DNA of 37,120 nucleotides from JANLSE01 sp038214135. GTDB taxonomy: Bacteria > Chloroflexota > Chloroflexia > Chloroflexales > Roseiflexaceae. The position numbers and the translations under genes are program-made. Below the pieces are notes generated by a model. The model worked only from the letters and a program-made list of their open reading frames with translations. It was not told the DNA's origin and searched no databases. The stretch spans positions 1 to 37,120 of the forward strand of contig JBBQSD010000055.1 in NCBI GenBank assembly GCA_038214135.1, written 5' to 3'. Position 1 is the first letter of the stretch; every line of letters starts with the position of its first letter. Of this stretch, positions 7,451 through 15,612 are shown piece after piece.

Positions 7451-8386
7451 ATGAGCCGTTATATCCTGCGTCGGTTGGTACAACTGATCCCGGTTGTATT
7501 CGGGATCACCCTGGTACTGTTTGTGATGCTGCGTCTGTTGCCTGGCGATCCAGCCAGCGCCATGCTTGGTGATCGTGGAACCGATGAAGCGGTGGCGCGG
7601 ATCAATCAGCAATATGGGCTGGACCAGCCGATCTATGTGCAATACATCTATTACCTACGCAACCTCGCTACCCTCGATATGGGCGATTCGATCAGATACC
7701 AGGTGCCAGTCGCCAAACTCCTGCTGCCCCGATTGGGTGTCTCACTCTCGATTGTTGCCGTCACACTGGTATTGACCTGCATCATCTCGTTGCCACTTGG
7801 ATTGTTGGCTGCAATCTGGAAGGATAGCCTGTTCGATAATGCTGTCCGTTCAGTGATGATGGTGATGATGCTCATGCCATCATTCTGGGTCGGGATTTTG
7901 CTGCTGATCTTCTTCAGCGTCCAGCTTGGCCTGTTTCCGGTGGCGGGAATGGGCGATGGCCTATTGGACACGTTGTGGCATCTGTTTCTGCCTGCGCTCA
8001 CGATTGCGCTCTCGATTGCGCCAGTGCTGATTCGCGCACTACGGGCCAGTATTCTGGAGGCGCTTGATGCCGATTATGTGCGGACGGCGCGTGCCAAAGG
8101 GCTGCGTGATCAAGCGGTTGTCATCAATCATGCGCTGCGCAACGCGCTCATTCCAGCGACAACACTGCTTGGATTGAGCATCGGTGGGTTGATGGGTGGC
8201 ACCGTGATTCTCGAAAAGGTCTTCGCACTACCTGGTGCTGGCGCATTGTTGATCGACTCAATCGGTGCCCGCGATTACCCGGTCGTTCAGGCGGCAACCC
8301 TGATTTTTGCAAGCCTGGTCATTCTCGTCAACCTGATCACCGATGTCGTCTACTCGGTACTCGACCCACGGGTGCGCTTTGGGTAA
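7451..8386 (+). CDS. ABC transporter permease, DppB/OppB type
   Basis: This 311-residue inner-membrane protein begins with the family hallmark YILRRLVQLIPVVFGIT and LRLLPGDPA. It has about six membrane helices and the cytoplasmic EAA loop (ALDADYVRTARAKGL, about 209-223) that docks onto the ATPase. The signature AVVINHALRNALIP follows at about 226-239. Start ATG 7451 is preceded by GAGGTAG. It ends in TAATG, overlapping by one base the first possible start of the second permease, so translation is probably coupled. It forms the heterodimeric channel with the next protein for the ligand of the upstream lipoprotein. Confidence 0.9.
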   Translation: MSRYILRRLVQLIPVVFGITLVLFVMLRLLPGDPASAMLGDRGTDEAVARINQQYGLDQPIYVQYIYYLRNLATLDMGDSIRYQVPVAKLLLPRLGVSLSIVAVTLVLTCIISLPLGLLAAIWKDSLFDNAVRSVMMVMMLMPSFWVGILLLIFFSVQLGLFPVAGMGDGLLDTLWHLFLPALTIALSIAPVLIRALRASILEALDADYVRTARAKGLRDQAVVINHALRNALIPATTLLGLSIGGLMGGTVILEKVFALPGAGALLIDSIGARDYPVVQAATLIFASLVILVNLITDVVYSVLDPRVRFG

Positions 8387-9288
8387 TGCACCCAGGCGGA
8401 AGAGAGGTTTTTGTGGAAATTGCGCAACCATCTACAGCAGCGGCAGGCGAGACATGGCGGCCTCGGCGTGGCAAAGGGCGCTGGATTCGCAACCGTAATC
8501 TGATGCTCGGGTTGGTGATCATTGGTATGCTGGTGCTGATCGCGCTGACCGCGCCACTGCTGACGATCTATGAGCCACAGGCGCAGAATTATGATGCTAC
8601 CCTGCAGCCACCAAGCGCGGAGCATCCCTTCGGCACAGACAATTTTGGCCGCGATATTCTGACGCGGGTGATCTATGGTACCCAAATTGACTTACGTGTG
8701 GGTGTGATCGCGGTGATCGCGCCATTTGTGATTGGCATCGCGCTCGGTAGTGCAGCCGGATTCTTTGGTGGCTGGCTCGATACACTGGTGATGCGGCTGG
8801 TCGATATTATTCAGGCATTCCCGTTTATCGTCATTATCGTTGCGATTGTTGCGGTGCTTGGGCCTGGCCTCCAGAACATGTATGTCGCCGTTGCCCTTAC
8901 CGCATGGATCGTCTATGCTCGGCTGATCCGCAGCGAGATCCTGGTCGTCAAACATAAGGAATATATCCAGGCAGCCCGGGCACTGGGCCTGAGCGATCTG
9001 CGGTTGGTTGGGCGCCATATTCTGCCAAATGTGCTCACATCAGCGCTTGTGTATGCAATGGCCGATATTGCGCTCTACATTGGTCTAGCAGCCTCGCTGA
9101 GTTTTCTGGGCTTAGGGGCCAAGCCACCAGAACCAGAGTGGGGCGCAATGATCACCGAGGCTCGTGCGTATATCACCACAGCATGGTGGATGAGTGTCTT
9201 CCCTGGCCTAGCGATGGTACTGACTGGCACCGGGCTGAGTCTGATCGGCGATGGACTTGCCGATGTGCTACGCCCTGGTGGGCGCTAG
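8386..9288 (+). CDS. ABC transporter permease, DppC/OppC type
   Basis: The 300-residue protein has an N-terminal cytoplasmic tail with RNRNLMLGLVIIG entering helix 1. It carries the periplasmic HPFGTDNFGRDILTRVIYG motif typical of DppC, and an EAA loop at about 188-203 (KHKEYIQAARALGLSD). ATG 8386 overlaps the previous stop codon. A GTG at 8413 preceded by GAAGAGAGG gives a better ribosome site and a start nine residues shorter, so the start is uncertain. No DppD/DppF-like ATPase genes follow. The operon instead continues, after repeats, with a regulator and an amidase. The ATPases must be encoded elsewhere or shared with another transporter. Confidence 0.9.
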   Translation: MHPGGREVFVEIAQPSTAAAGETWRPRRGKGRWIRNRNLMLGLVIIGMLVLIALTAPLLTIYEPQAQNYDATLQPPSAEHPFGTDNFGRDILTRVIYGTQIDLRVGVIAVIAPFVIGIALGSAAGFFGGWLDTLVMRLVDIIQAFPFIVIIVAIVAVLGPGLQNMYVAVALTAWIVYARLIRSEILVVKHKEYIQAARALGLSDLRLVGRHILPNVLTSALVYAMADIALYIGLAASLSFLGLGAKPPEPEWGAMITEARAYITTAWWMSVFPGLAMVLTGTGLSLIGDGLADVLRPGGR

Positions 9289-9304
9289 TACAACATTCCG
9301 AAAT

Positions 9305-9425
9305 AATTAGAATCCGCAGGCCGATGATCTTTTACATTGTAATCGGGTATAACCTGATCCGCAGGCTGAAGCCTGCGGCGAGGGGTTCGTGTGCGCGTTG
9401 CCGCAGGCTTCAGCCTGCGGATGCA
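9305..9425. repeat. REP-like palindrome pair downstream of permease gene
   Basis: CCGCAGGCTGAAGCCTGCGG (9359-9378) and CCGCAGGCTTCAGCCTGCGG (9401-9420) lie head to head. They are preceded by a degenerate CCGCAGGCCGATG...TTTACATTGTAATCGG module similar to that at about 4009-4040 and 36478-36510. They probably form stable RNA hairpins at the end of the transporter message. In the rest of the gap to 9537 the only structure seen is a palindrome ATTGATCAAT at 9450-9459. Confidence 0.75.
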
Positions 9426-9537
9426 TGAGCAATGCCATATCCCCGATTCATTGATCAATCTTCATCAGCTTGCGGGCGTGGTGGGGCAAACAATACCCGA
9501 TGAACCTTCAGCGCAAGAATCTTCGTTGCCATATTAA

Positions 9538-10236
9538 ATGAGCCACATGCCAACACGCAACACTACCACCAATACCTCAGACGAGACGCGTCAGGAGTTG
9601 GTCGCCGATTATGTGCGGCGAGCGATTATGACCGGGCAACTCCACACTGGCGATCGATTGATCGAACAGTCACTCGCTGCCGAGCTGCACATGAGCCGTG
9701 GCCCGGTGCGTGATGCCCTGCGACAGCTCGAGCAAGAGGGTTTGATCCAGATCTACCGCAACCGTGGTGCGGTGGTTTCGACCCTCGGTCTACGTGAGGC
9801 CTACGAATTTTACCTGGTCCGCGGCCACCTGGAAGGGCTGGCGATTCGCCTCGCACGCGACTATATGCAGCCAGAGGATAGCGATCATCTCCAACATCTG
9901 GTTGACCAAATGGCGGCATTGCGTGGCTCACACGAGGATTGGCTGACGGCGACGAGCCTGGATCTGGCATTTCACACGCGGATCGTGGTTTGTTCGCGCA
10001 ACCAGAGCCTGATCCAGACATACGCTTCCATGAATGTGAAGATCAACGCCCTGTTTATGACGGTCAAGCAGTACCTACCGCTGCGATTATCGCTGATGCC
10101 AGCCCGCCACCAGAAGCTGATCGATGTCTTCCGCGCTGGTGATTGGTGGCGGGCCGAGCCAGTTGTGACCGATCATTGGTATGAGACTGCCGCCCAATTC
10201 AAGCTATTGCTCGAAGCCCAGGCTACAGCAGAGTAA
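9538..10236 (+). CDS. GntR family transcriptional regulator, FadR/FCD subgroup
   Basis: The 232-residue protein has an N-terminal winged helix-turn-helix at about 18-82 (LVADYVRRAI, LAAELHMSRGPVRDALRQLEQEGL, RNRGAVVS). It is followed by an all-helical FCD ligand domain with DLAFHTRIV and a later His (DHWYETA), which in this family bind a metal that contacts carboxylate effectors. Such proteins are usually repressors released by a pathway acid. ATG 9538 has no clear Shine-Dalgarno, and ATG 9547 is an alternative. It sits between transporter and amidase genes, so it probably controls this locus through the four TTGTnnACAA sites at 149, 223, 5274 and 5524. No copy precedes its own gene. Confidence 0.88.
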   Translation: MSHMPTRNTTTNTSDETRQELVADYVRRAIMTGQLHTGDRLIEQSLAAELHMSRGPVRDALRQLEQEGLIQIYRNRGAVVSTLGLREAYEFYLVRGHLEGLAIRLARDYMQPEDSDHLQHLVDQMAALRGSHEDWLTATSLDLAFHTRIVVCSRNQSLIQTYASMNVKINALFMTVKQYLPLRLSLMPARHQKLIDVFRAGDWWRAEPVVTDHWYETAAQFKLLLEAQATAE

Positions 10237-10247
10237 AAGCGCATATC

Positions 10248-11645
10248 ATGAATGATCAACAGCTTGCCTATCTCGATATCACCACCCTCGGCCAGTACTA
10301 CCGCCAGCATAGCTGCTCACCAGTGGAGGCGACACAGGCGATCATTGCGCGCATTCACCGCCTGGATGCCCAGCTCAATAGCTTCATTACACTGCTTGAA
10401 CAACAGGCACTGGCCCAGGCACGCCAGGCCGAGGCTGAACTGTTTGCCGGGCAGGATCGCGGGCCGCTGCATGGCATTCCACTCTCGCTCAAGGATCTGA
10501 TCGACACTGCTGGCATCCGCACGACGGCCGCCTCACGGCTGTGGCGTGATCGTGTACCACAGCACAGTGCGACGGTGGCATTGCGTCTAGAGCAAGCTGG
10601 CGCAGTGCTGCTCGGCAAATGCAATCTGCTCGAATTCGCCTATGGGAATGTTCACCCGGATTTCGGGCAGTGCAATAATCCGTGGGATATTGGCCGCACC
10701 AGTGGCGGATCCAGTAGCGGCTCAGCTGCATCCGTTGCGGCGGGGATGGGCTATGGCTCGCTTGGCACCGATACGGGTGGCTCGATCCGCATCCCCGCAG
10801 CATACTGTGGCATTGTTGGACTGAAGCCAACCTATGGCCGAGTGAGCGTCCATGGCGTCTGCCCGCTCTCGATTTCGCTTGACCACGTCGGCCCATTGGC
10901 TCGTACAGTAACAGATGCGGCGCTGCTGCTGCAAGCAATTGCTGGCCACGATCCACTCGACCCAACCAGTCTGCCGAACCCGGTTCCGCAGTATCTGGCG
11001 GGTATTGGGGCTGGCGTGCGCGGGTTGCGAGTTGGCGTGGTTCGTGAGCACATGGGCAGCGATCTGCCGGGATTTGTTGCGGATGCGATATGGGCAGCAG
11101 TTCGTGAACTCGAGCTGGCTGGCGCGATTGTTTCTGAGATCAGTATTCCTGGCCTGGCCCACGCCGACGACCTATTGATGCCGGCGATCATGCCAGAAGC
11201 AACACTTGTCCATCTGGTTGCACTCCGTGATCACCCTGAAGATTTTGCAGCACTCACCCGCATACAGCTTGAGCAAGGGCTGGCAATCAGCGCAATCGAC
11301 TACCTGCGTGCCCACCAGGGGCGCAACCAGTTACGCGATGAGATGCTGGCTGCACTACGCGATGTGGATATATTGGTGAGTGCGGCGGCCCCCTGGGAGG
11401 CGCTGGCCGAAGACCCACCGGTGGATGGCGGCCAGGCGGGCATGGCCGAGGCCCGCCGCACCGCACCATACAACCTGACCGGGCTACCAGCCATTTCGTT
11501 GCCCTGCGGCTTCGGGCCAGCTGGCTTACCGCTCGGCCTGCACCTCGCCGCAGCCCCGCTGAACGAAGCACTGCTCCTACGCACCGCCTATACCTACGAA
11601 CAGGCCGCTGGTTGGTTCCAACGCCATCCATCGCTCCTTCACTAA
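10248..11645 (+). CDS. Amidase signature family hydrolase
   Basis: The 465-residue enzyme has the complete amidase-signature triad: K82 in GIPLSLKDLID, cis-Ser S155 in TSGGSSSGSAA and nucleophile S179 in GTDTGGSIRIPAAYCG. GLKPTYGRVS follows at 191-200. It cleaves carboxamides to acid plus ammonia or amine in the cytoplasm. The gene starts 11 bp after the regulator stop codon, so the two are cotranscribed. GatA of the tRNA amidotransferase is similar, but no gatB or gatC is adjacent and the catabolic setting favours a degradative amidase. It may release ammonia or an amine from the imported compound or from the ligase product. The stop codon overlaps that of the convergent next gene by four bases. 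Confidence 0.88.
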   Translation: MNDQQLAYLDITTLGQYYRQHSCSPVEATQAIIARIHRLDAQLNSFITLLEQQALAQARQAEAELFAGQDRGPLHGIPLSLKDLIDTAGIRTTAASRLWRDRVPQHSATVALRLEQAGAVLLGKCNLLEFAYGNVHPDFGQCNNPWDIGRTSGGSSSGSAASVAAGMGYGSLGTDTGGSIRIPAAYCGIVGLKPTYGRVSVHGVCPLSISLDHVGPLARTVTDAALLLQAIAGHDPLDPTSLPNPVPQYLAGIGAGVRGLRVGVVREHMGSDLPGFVADAIWAAVRELELAGAIVSEISIPGLAHADDLLMPAIMPEATLVHLVALRDHPEDFAALTRIQLEQGLAISAIDYLRAHQGRNQLRDEMLAALRDVDILVSAAAPWEALAEDPPVDGGQAGMAEARRTAPYNLTGLPAISLPCGFGPAGLPLGLHLAAAPLNEALLLRTAYTYEQAAGWFQRHPSLLH

Positions 11646-12595
11646 TGTGCCAGCACCGGAGCCTGTTGTGCATACCAGGCCAGTGTCCTACGAATCGCCT
11701 CGCGCTCGGGCGTCGCACAATTGCCAAAGGCGCGCTCGAACTTGCTATGATCGACGATAAATGGCTCGTTGAATTCATACAGCATCTCGGCCACTTCACG
11801 GATCATCGGGTTGATCAGGCCAAGCGCTCGCACCGCAAGATCGGGAGTCGTGCCGATTTTAGGCCGCTTACCAGCCTCCTCAAAAAAGGCAGTTAATACC
11901 TGGCGTGGCGTTCGTGTTGGCGCATTTGGAATATGCCAGGCCTGGCCAAGTGCAGCCGCGTGTTCGCCCAAGATCACCAGCGCCGTGCCAAAATCCTCAA
12001 CATAGCTGAAAGTATGGGGCAGATCGATATTGCCAAGCAGCGATACCGTTTTGCCAGCCAGCAGCGGCGGCACCACCCGATCATTGAACCAGCCCTGCGC
12101 ACCTGCCTCTGGCCCATAGAAATTTGATGCGCGGCCAATCGTGGCCTTGATACTGCCATTCCGATGAGCTTCCAGTATCTGATTAGCCATCTGCGCCCGT
12201 AAACGGCCCTTGCGTGTTGTTGCGTTATACGGCAAATCTTCGGTGATTGGCCCATGCACTGAACCATACATATACAGATTATCGGCCACAACCAGGGTGG
12301 CACCAACAGCTGCTGCGCCAGACAGCACGCCAGCCTGAATCGGTGGAAATTTCTCGATCCATTCGGTATAGCCAGGCTGCGCGCACTGATAGACAACCTG
12401 AGCATCGGCACAGGCCGCCGCCGCACTCCGTGGATCGGTCGCGTCTGCTTTGATCAGCTCAACACCATCGGGAACAGTGATATTGCCGCTACGGCTGACC
12501 ATGCGCACCCGCCGCCCGCGCTTGAGCAGTTCGCGCATGACTGCCAACCCAACCGACCCGACCCCGAACACGACATGAAGATTCTCTGTTGTCAT
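11642..12595 (-). CDS. NAD(P)-dependent epimerase/dehydratase-like atypical SDR
   Basis: The 317-residue protein begins MTTENLHVVFG with the nucleotide-binding motif GVGSVG at 11-16. It has the ADNLYMYG segment where extended SDRs carry the active-site Tyr, but no normal YxxxK. It ends with an epimerase-like substrate domain (GRASNFYGPEAGAQGWFND). The start at 12595 is favoured over an in-frame upstream one because AAGGAG lies eight bases before it. It may be an NmrA-like or isomerase-type SDR, and its substrate is unknown. It converges with the amidase gene with interlocked stop codons (CTAA at 11642-11645) and no terminator between them. Confidence 0.8.
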   Translation of the reverse strand: MTTENLHVVFGVGSVGLAVMRELLKRGRRVRMVSRSGNITVPDGVELIKADATDPRSAAAACADAQVVYQCAQPGYTEWIEKFPPIQAGVLSGAAAVGATLVVADNLYMYGSVHGPITEDLPYNATTRKGRLRAQMANQILEAHRNGSIKATIGRASNFYGPEAGAQGWFNDRVVPPLLAGKTVSLLGNIDLPHTFSYVEDFGTALVILGEHAAALGQAWHIPNAPTRTPRQVLTAFFEEAGKRPKIGTTPDLAVRALGLINPMIREVAEMLYEFNEPFIVDHSKFERAFGNCATPEREAIRRTLAWYAQQAPVLAH

Positions 12596-12639
12596 GATCT
12601 TTCTCCTTATAGGTTTCAGCATATGCTGGTTTTTGCTCC

Positions 12640-12985
12640 GCTATACAGGCAGGCGTGTTGTGCCGCTGTGCGCGGCGGGCAGCAGGAAACCGTTCCAACA
12701 GGTTTCCTGCACCTTCCCTTGGCCAGGGACTCTTGTCCCTGGACCCTGAATGAACCACCGTGGTTTGCCAATGCCTTACGATCATGCCATGGCTACGAAC
12801 GATACGGGTTTGTTCTTTTGTGCGCTTATTCCTTGATTCGCTTGCGCGTAATAAATACTTGTGGCCCTCCAAACCTCGTTGGTCATGCCGCGGCTGTGAT
12901 CGATTAGGGTTGTGGCTGTTCGCTCACCTCTGCTGCGCTCCCCCTCTCCCAATGGGAGAGGGGCCAGGGGTGAGGGCGGTTCTTG
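12640..12985. repeat. Gap filled with dispersed repeats (copy A of a large intergenic element)
   Basis: This stretch holds no gene. CCAGGGAC (12723-12730) pairs with GTCCCTGG (12735-12742), followed by ACCCTGAATG. The same core occurs at 18177-18195 and, inverted, at 23723-23741. A short GGTTTCCTGC-type inverted repeat lies upstream. At about 12942-12978 there is a CCCCTCTCCC...GGTGAGGG block of the family seen at 4136, 7266 and 14478. Confidence 0.65.
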
Positions 12986-13023
12986 GTTCTCAGTTCTGAT
13001 GGCTGATAGCTGAAAGTTCACTA

Positions 13024-13450
13024 CTACCGTCGTCGCAGCAGGGTAATTCCAAAGCCAAGCACCCACAGATACCAGGCGGCATTGCTGATCGTCAGGATTG
13101 GGCCGAGGTTAATTCCATAGATCTCTGCTATCGGTAGAAGTGCTGCCAAACCAACCAGAATGCCTGTCCACGCGAGAATGCCCCTGTCCCATTTCTGTTT
13201 CAGGAGCGCCACGCCGATCAGGAGTGCCCACAGCCCACCCAACAACGCAACACCCAATAGTTCGCCGAGTGCGCCAGCATAGGTATTGAGCGTCGTGAAG
13301 ATGAGTGAGATTGATTGCGCTGCTCAAGATGCCAAGGCAAACCAGGAAACTCACCACAACAAGCGCCATGCTCAGGCCCGTCAGGCGAGTGGGCGCTGCA
13401 ACTGGCTGCGAGCTATTGGTTGATGTAGCAGACGACAGAATGGCGGACAT
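13024..13450 (-). pseudogene. Small integral membrane protein, frameshifted
   Basis: Two overlapping frames together encode one coherent hydrophobic protein. The first runs from ATG 13450 (GAGGAG ribosome site) through MSAILSS and a membrane helix (LSMALVVVSFLVCLGIL). The second, one base out of frame, supplies IFTTLNTYAGALGELLG and three further helices ending GFGITLLRRR at 13024. The switch must lie at about 13290-13325, because the second frame is closed by stops just upstream and the first becomes non-hydrophobic downstream. Joined, the product is about 140 residues with four helices. The family is not recognised. The shift is either a real inactivating one-base change or a sequencing error. 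Confidence 0.55.
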
Positions 13451-13625
13451 ATCATTACTCCTCAATCAATTCGTGTGTCATATACGACCGACGGCGGGCA
13501 CAGCAAGGGCTAGCCCTGCTGTTGGATGTGAACAGCGAGCAATCTGCGAGTACACAAAGTCCAGATAGACATCCCGATGAGGGCGTTTCTGCCTTGGTGG
13601 CACGAGATGCCCTACCAGAGCGTCT

Positions 13626-14393
13626 CTACCTGGTATACGGGTGTGGGGGACATGCCTCCGGGGCGTCTCTACCGTGATGCATGGGCGCTTCTGCGGATGG
13701 TTGCAGGCCCATTCGTTGCATTAACACCCGAATCTCCTGGTGGTAAAAGGCATCGATATTGCCAATCGTCGGCTGGAGGTGATTGAACAATTCCAGCATA
13801 ATGATGCCATGAATATGCGCCCAACCCGTCATACAGACATAGGTAACGAGTGGTGATGTCACTTCGGCACCCATACCCGATTCTGGCGATGCTCGCAACT
13901 CAACGCTATCGGCAAGTGCTGGCAGATCCTCTGGTAGGTGCAGTTCTCCAGCAGTATATGCCGCCTGAACCACCCCCATAATCACGTCCGCACCACGCCG
14001 CACGGCAGGGACTGTCAGCTCAATTGGCGCGTGATACCCCGGAATGGGATTGCCATAGATCAACTGGAAGTCGAATGGGTTGGCACGTGCCCAGGCACGA
14101 TAGGCCAGCAACACCGCTTCAAGTCGTTCTGCATAGCGTTCGGTCGGCTGGCTTGCCGCAGCAGTTGCCAATGCCACCGCTAACGCATCAAAGGCATCGA
14201 TGATCAACGCCGTGATCAGCGCATCGCGGTCGGGATAGTACCGATACAGCGCTGGTGGCGTTAGCTCCATCCGGCGGGCAATGGCTGTGAGTGAAAGCGA
14301 GGCAGTGCCCTGCTCTGCCATCTGCTCCCGCGCAATGGCCTTGATCTCATCGCGGATCTCCCCGCGAATGCGCTCACGTCGTGACATAGCCAA
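13626..14393 (-). CDS. TetR/AcrR family transcriptional regulator
   Basis: The 255-residue protein (253 if started at ATG 14387) has an N-terminal TetR helix-turn-helix: IAREQMAEQGTASLSLTAIARRMELTPPALYRYYPDRDALI. The C-terminal domain resembles the WHG type (YRAWARANPFDFQLIYGNPIPGY). AAAGG at 14400-14404 is well spaced for the TTG at 14393 and loosely for ATG 14387. The tail after about residue 235 is encoded by repeat-like DNA. A promoter and a palindrome upstream suggest autorepression. It has no obvious target next to it. The frameshifted membrane protein downstream is the nearest candidate. Confidence 0.85.
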   Translation of the reverse strand: MAMSRRERIRGEIRDEIKAIAREQMAEQGTASLSLTAIARRMELTPPALYRYYPDRDALITALIIDAFDALAVALATAAASQPTERYAERLEAVLLAYRAWARANPFDFQLIYGNPIPGYHAPIELTVPAVRRGADVIMGVVQAAYTAGELHLPEDLPALADSVELRASPESGMGAEVTSPLVTYVCMTGWAHIHGIIMLELFNHLQPTIGNIDAFYHQEIRVLMQRMGLQPSAEAPMHHGRDAPEACPPHPYTR

Positions 14394-14414
14394 TCATTAC
14401 CTTTAATAACTTTC

Positions 14415-14429
14415 GTTAATACCATTAAC
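14415..14429. promoter_or_regulatory. Putative TetR operator GTTAAT-ACC-ATTAAC
   Basis: This is a perfect inverted repeat with 6-bp arms and a 3-bp centre, lying between the predicted -10 box and the start of the TetR gene. Flanking TAATAA/TTATTA sequences extend the symmetry imperfectly. Its position fits autorepression by the TetR protein. Confidence 0.55.
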
Positions 14430-14458
14430 ATTATTACATGCCTATTAGCGCTTGTCAA
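14430..14458 (-). promoter_or_regulatory. Predicted sigma70-type promoter of the TetR gene
   Basis: On the minus strand TTGACA (14458-14453), a 17-bp spacer and AATAAT (14435-14430) form a good promoter. TAATAA with a 16-bp spacer is an equal alternative. The operator follows directly. Confidence 0.55.
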
Positions 14459-14475
14459 GAGGGCAATACAGGGAA

Positions 14476-14665
14476 TGCAGTGGCCCCTCTCCTATGAGAG
14501 AAGAGGGGCTGGGGTCAGTATCTTTCAAATAACGAATTGTGCATGTTATAGTAGCGCGTGCTCCCCTCATCCCCTGCCCTTCTCCCACGTCGGGGAGAAG
14601 GGGTTTGGGCATTGTGCTGCGCGGTGGAGGCCATCTCCTCCTAGTGGGAGAGGGGCTAGGGTGAG
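14476..14665. repeat. Dispersed GC-rich hairpin repeats
   Basis: Several CCCCTCTCC...GAGGGG and CTTCTCCC...GGGGAGAAG blocks follow one another. They belong to the same family as those at 4136, 7266, 12942 and 19318. They fill the gap between the TetR promoter and the GAF fragment. No gene is seen. Confidence 0.6.
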
Positions 14666-14712
14666 GCAAAAAGCGCAGCCGAATGCCTTCGAGGATGGGT
14701 GTTGGTTCAGGG

Positions 14713-15156
14713 CTATGCCTGATTCTGTCGCTTACGGAGATTACGTGTTTCCCAGAGCGATTCGAGGGTGGCCGAGACGAGTTGAGCGAGTTGAACAAAA
14801 TGGCGCTCATCTGCTTCGGTGAAATCGCCCTCATATTTATCGGAGGCCTGCAGCAAACCCCAATTGGTTCCGCTTCGATCAACAATTGGCGCAGCCAGCC
14901 AACCATTCATTGGCGGATGGCTGGCCTGTTCCGTGCCGAACTGTTTCCATTCGGGATACGCTTCCAATTCGGCATGGGTAGGCCGAACCGGCTGGTTGTG
15001 CTTCAAGATCCAGCCATGCATGCCATAGCCTGTTGCTGGCGTTTTATAATCGGCCCAGGCTGCGTACGTGCTAGAGAGCGAGAAGAACTTGCGGATCGTG
15101 CTCCAGTCGTTCTGAACCACGATTGCGGCTGCGGATTGGTGTGCGCCAACGAGGGA
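14713..15156 (-). pseudogene. Truncated GAF domain, remnant of a signalling kinase
   Basis: The reading frame encodes most of a GAF domain of the kind found in chloroflexal sensor kinases: VGAHQSAAAIVVQNDWS, then YAAWADY, MNGWLAAPIVDRSGTNWGLLQASDKYEGDFT and VQLAQLVSATLESLWE. The N-terminal strand or helix is missing. The only in-frame starts are poor (GTG 15120), and no kinase or output domain follows. It lies directly after the TAA of the acetyltransferase gene, in the same frame, with no intergenic sequence. It is therefore either a decayed fragment joined to that gene by recombination or a separate reading frame reached only by stop readthrough. Confidence 0.65.
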
Positions 15157-15594
15157 TTATGTCTCATCGATCAGCGAGCGCTGCAGCATCACCGTATACA
15201 GGCGATACCCGATTGCGTGGTAGAAGGCGTGTGCCTGCGCATTCTTCCAGGCTGTCATCAGCACCAGTGTTGTGGCACCCTGGCTACGCGCTTCGGCTTC
15301 GATTGCCTGTACCAGAGCGCGCCCGGCACCATGGCGGCGATAGCGTGGATCCACAATCAGTTCGGTCAATTCCGCATAGGGAATCGGGTCGCAGAGGCAG
15401 GGCAGTAACCGCAGGCAGGCTAATCCAACCACCTGCTGCTCGATCACGGCCACATATGGCGTTTCAAACTGCGAGCGGTTCGTGATATGCTCGGCAATAT
15501 GGGCTGCTGTCGCACGCAGATCGTTAAAAGCGATATTGAGTTGAACAATTGCTGGGGCATCTGTGGGAACGGCCCGCCGAATAGTGATTGGCAT
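15157..15594 (-). CDS. GNAT family N-acetyltransferase
   Basis: The 145-residue protein has the GNAT fold order. ITIRRAVPTDAPAIVQL is strand 1 and helix 1, and VAVIEQQVVGLACLRLLP forms the beta2-beta3 hairpin. IVDPRYRRHGAGRALVQAIEAEAR is motif A, with the acetyl-CoA pyrophosphate loop RRHGAG. ATTLVLMTAWKNAQAHAFYHAIGY is motif B. ATG 15594 is preceded by AGAGGAG. The acceptor is not predictable. Its TAA stop is followed without a gap by an in-frame GAF remnant. Confidence 0.85.
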   Translation of the reverse strand: MPITIRRAVPTDAPAIVQLNIAFNDLRATAAHIAEHITNRSQFETPYVAVIEQQVVGLACLRLLPCLCDPIPYAELTELIVDPRYRRHGAGRALVQAIEAEARSQGATTLVLMTAWKNAQAHAFYHAIGYRLYTVMLQRSLIDET

Positions 15595-15612
15595 CGCTAT
15601 GCACTCCTCTGG

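Noticed and set aside
9450..9459. ATTGATCAAT palindrome as a fifth GntR operator
   Set aside because: It lacks the GT-N2-AC spacing of the other four sites and may be chance.
10248..11645. GatA subunit of glutamyl-tRNA amidotransferase
   Set aside because: The triad is shared by all amidase-signature enzymes. No gatB/gatC is adjacent and the gene is tied to a GntR regulator.
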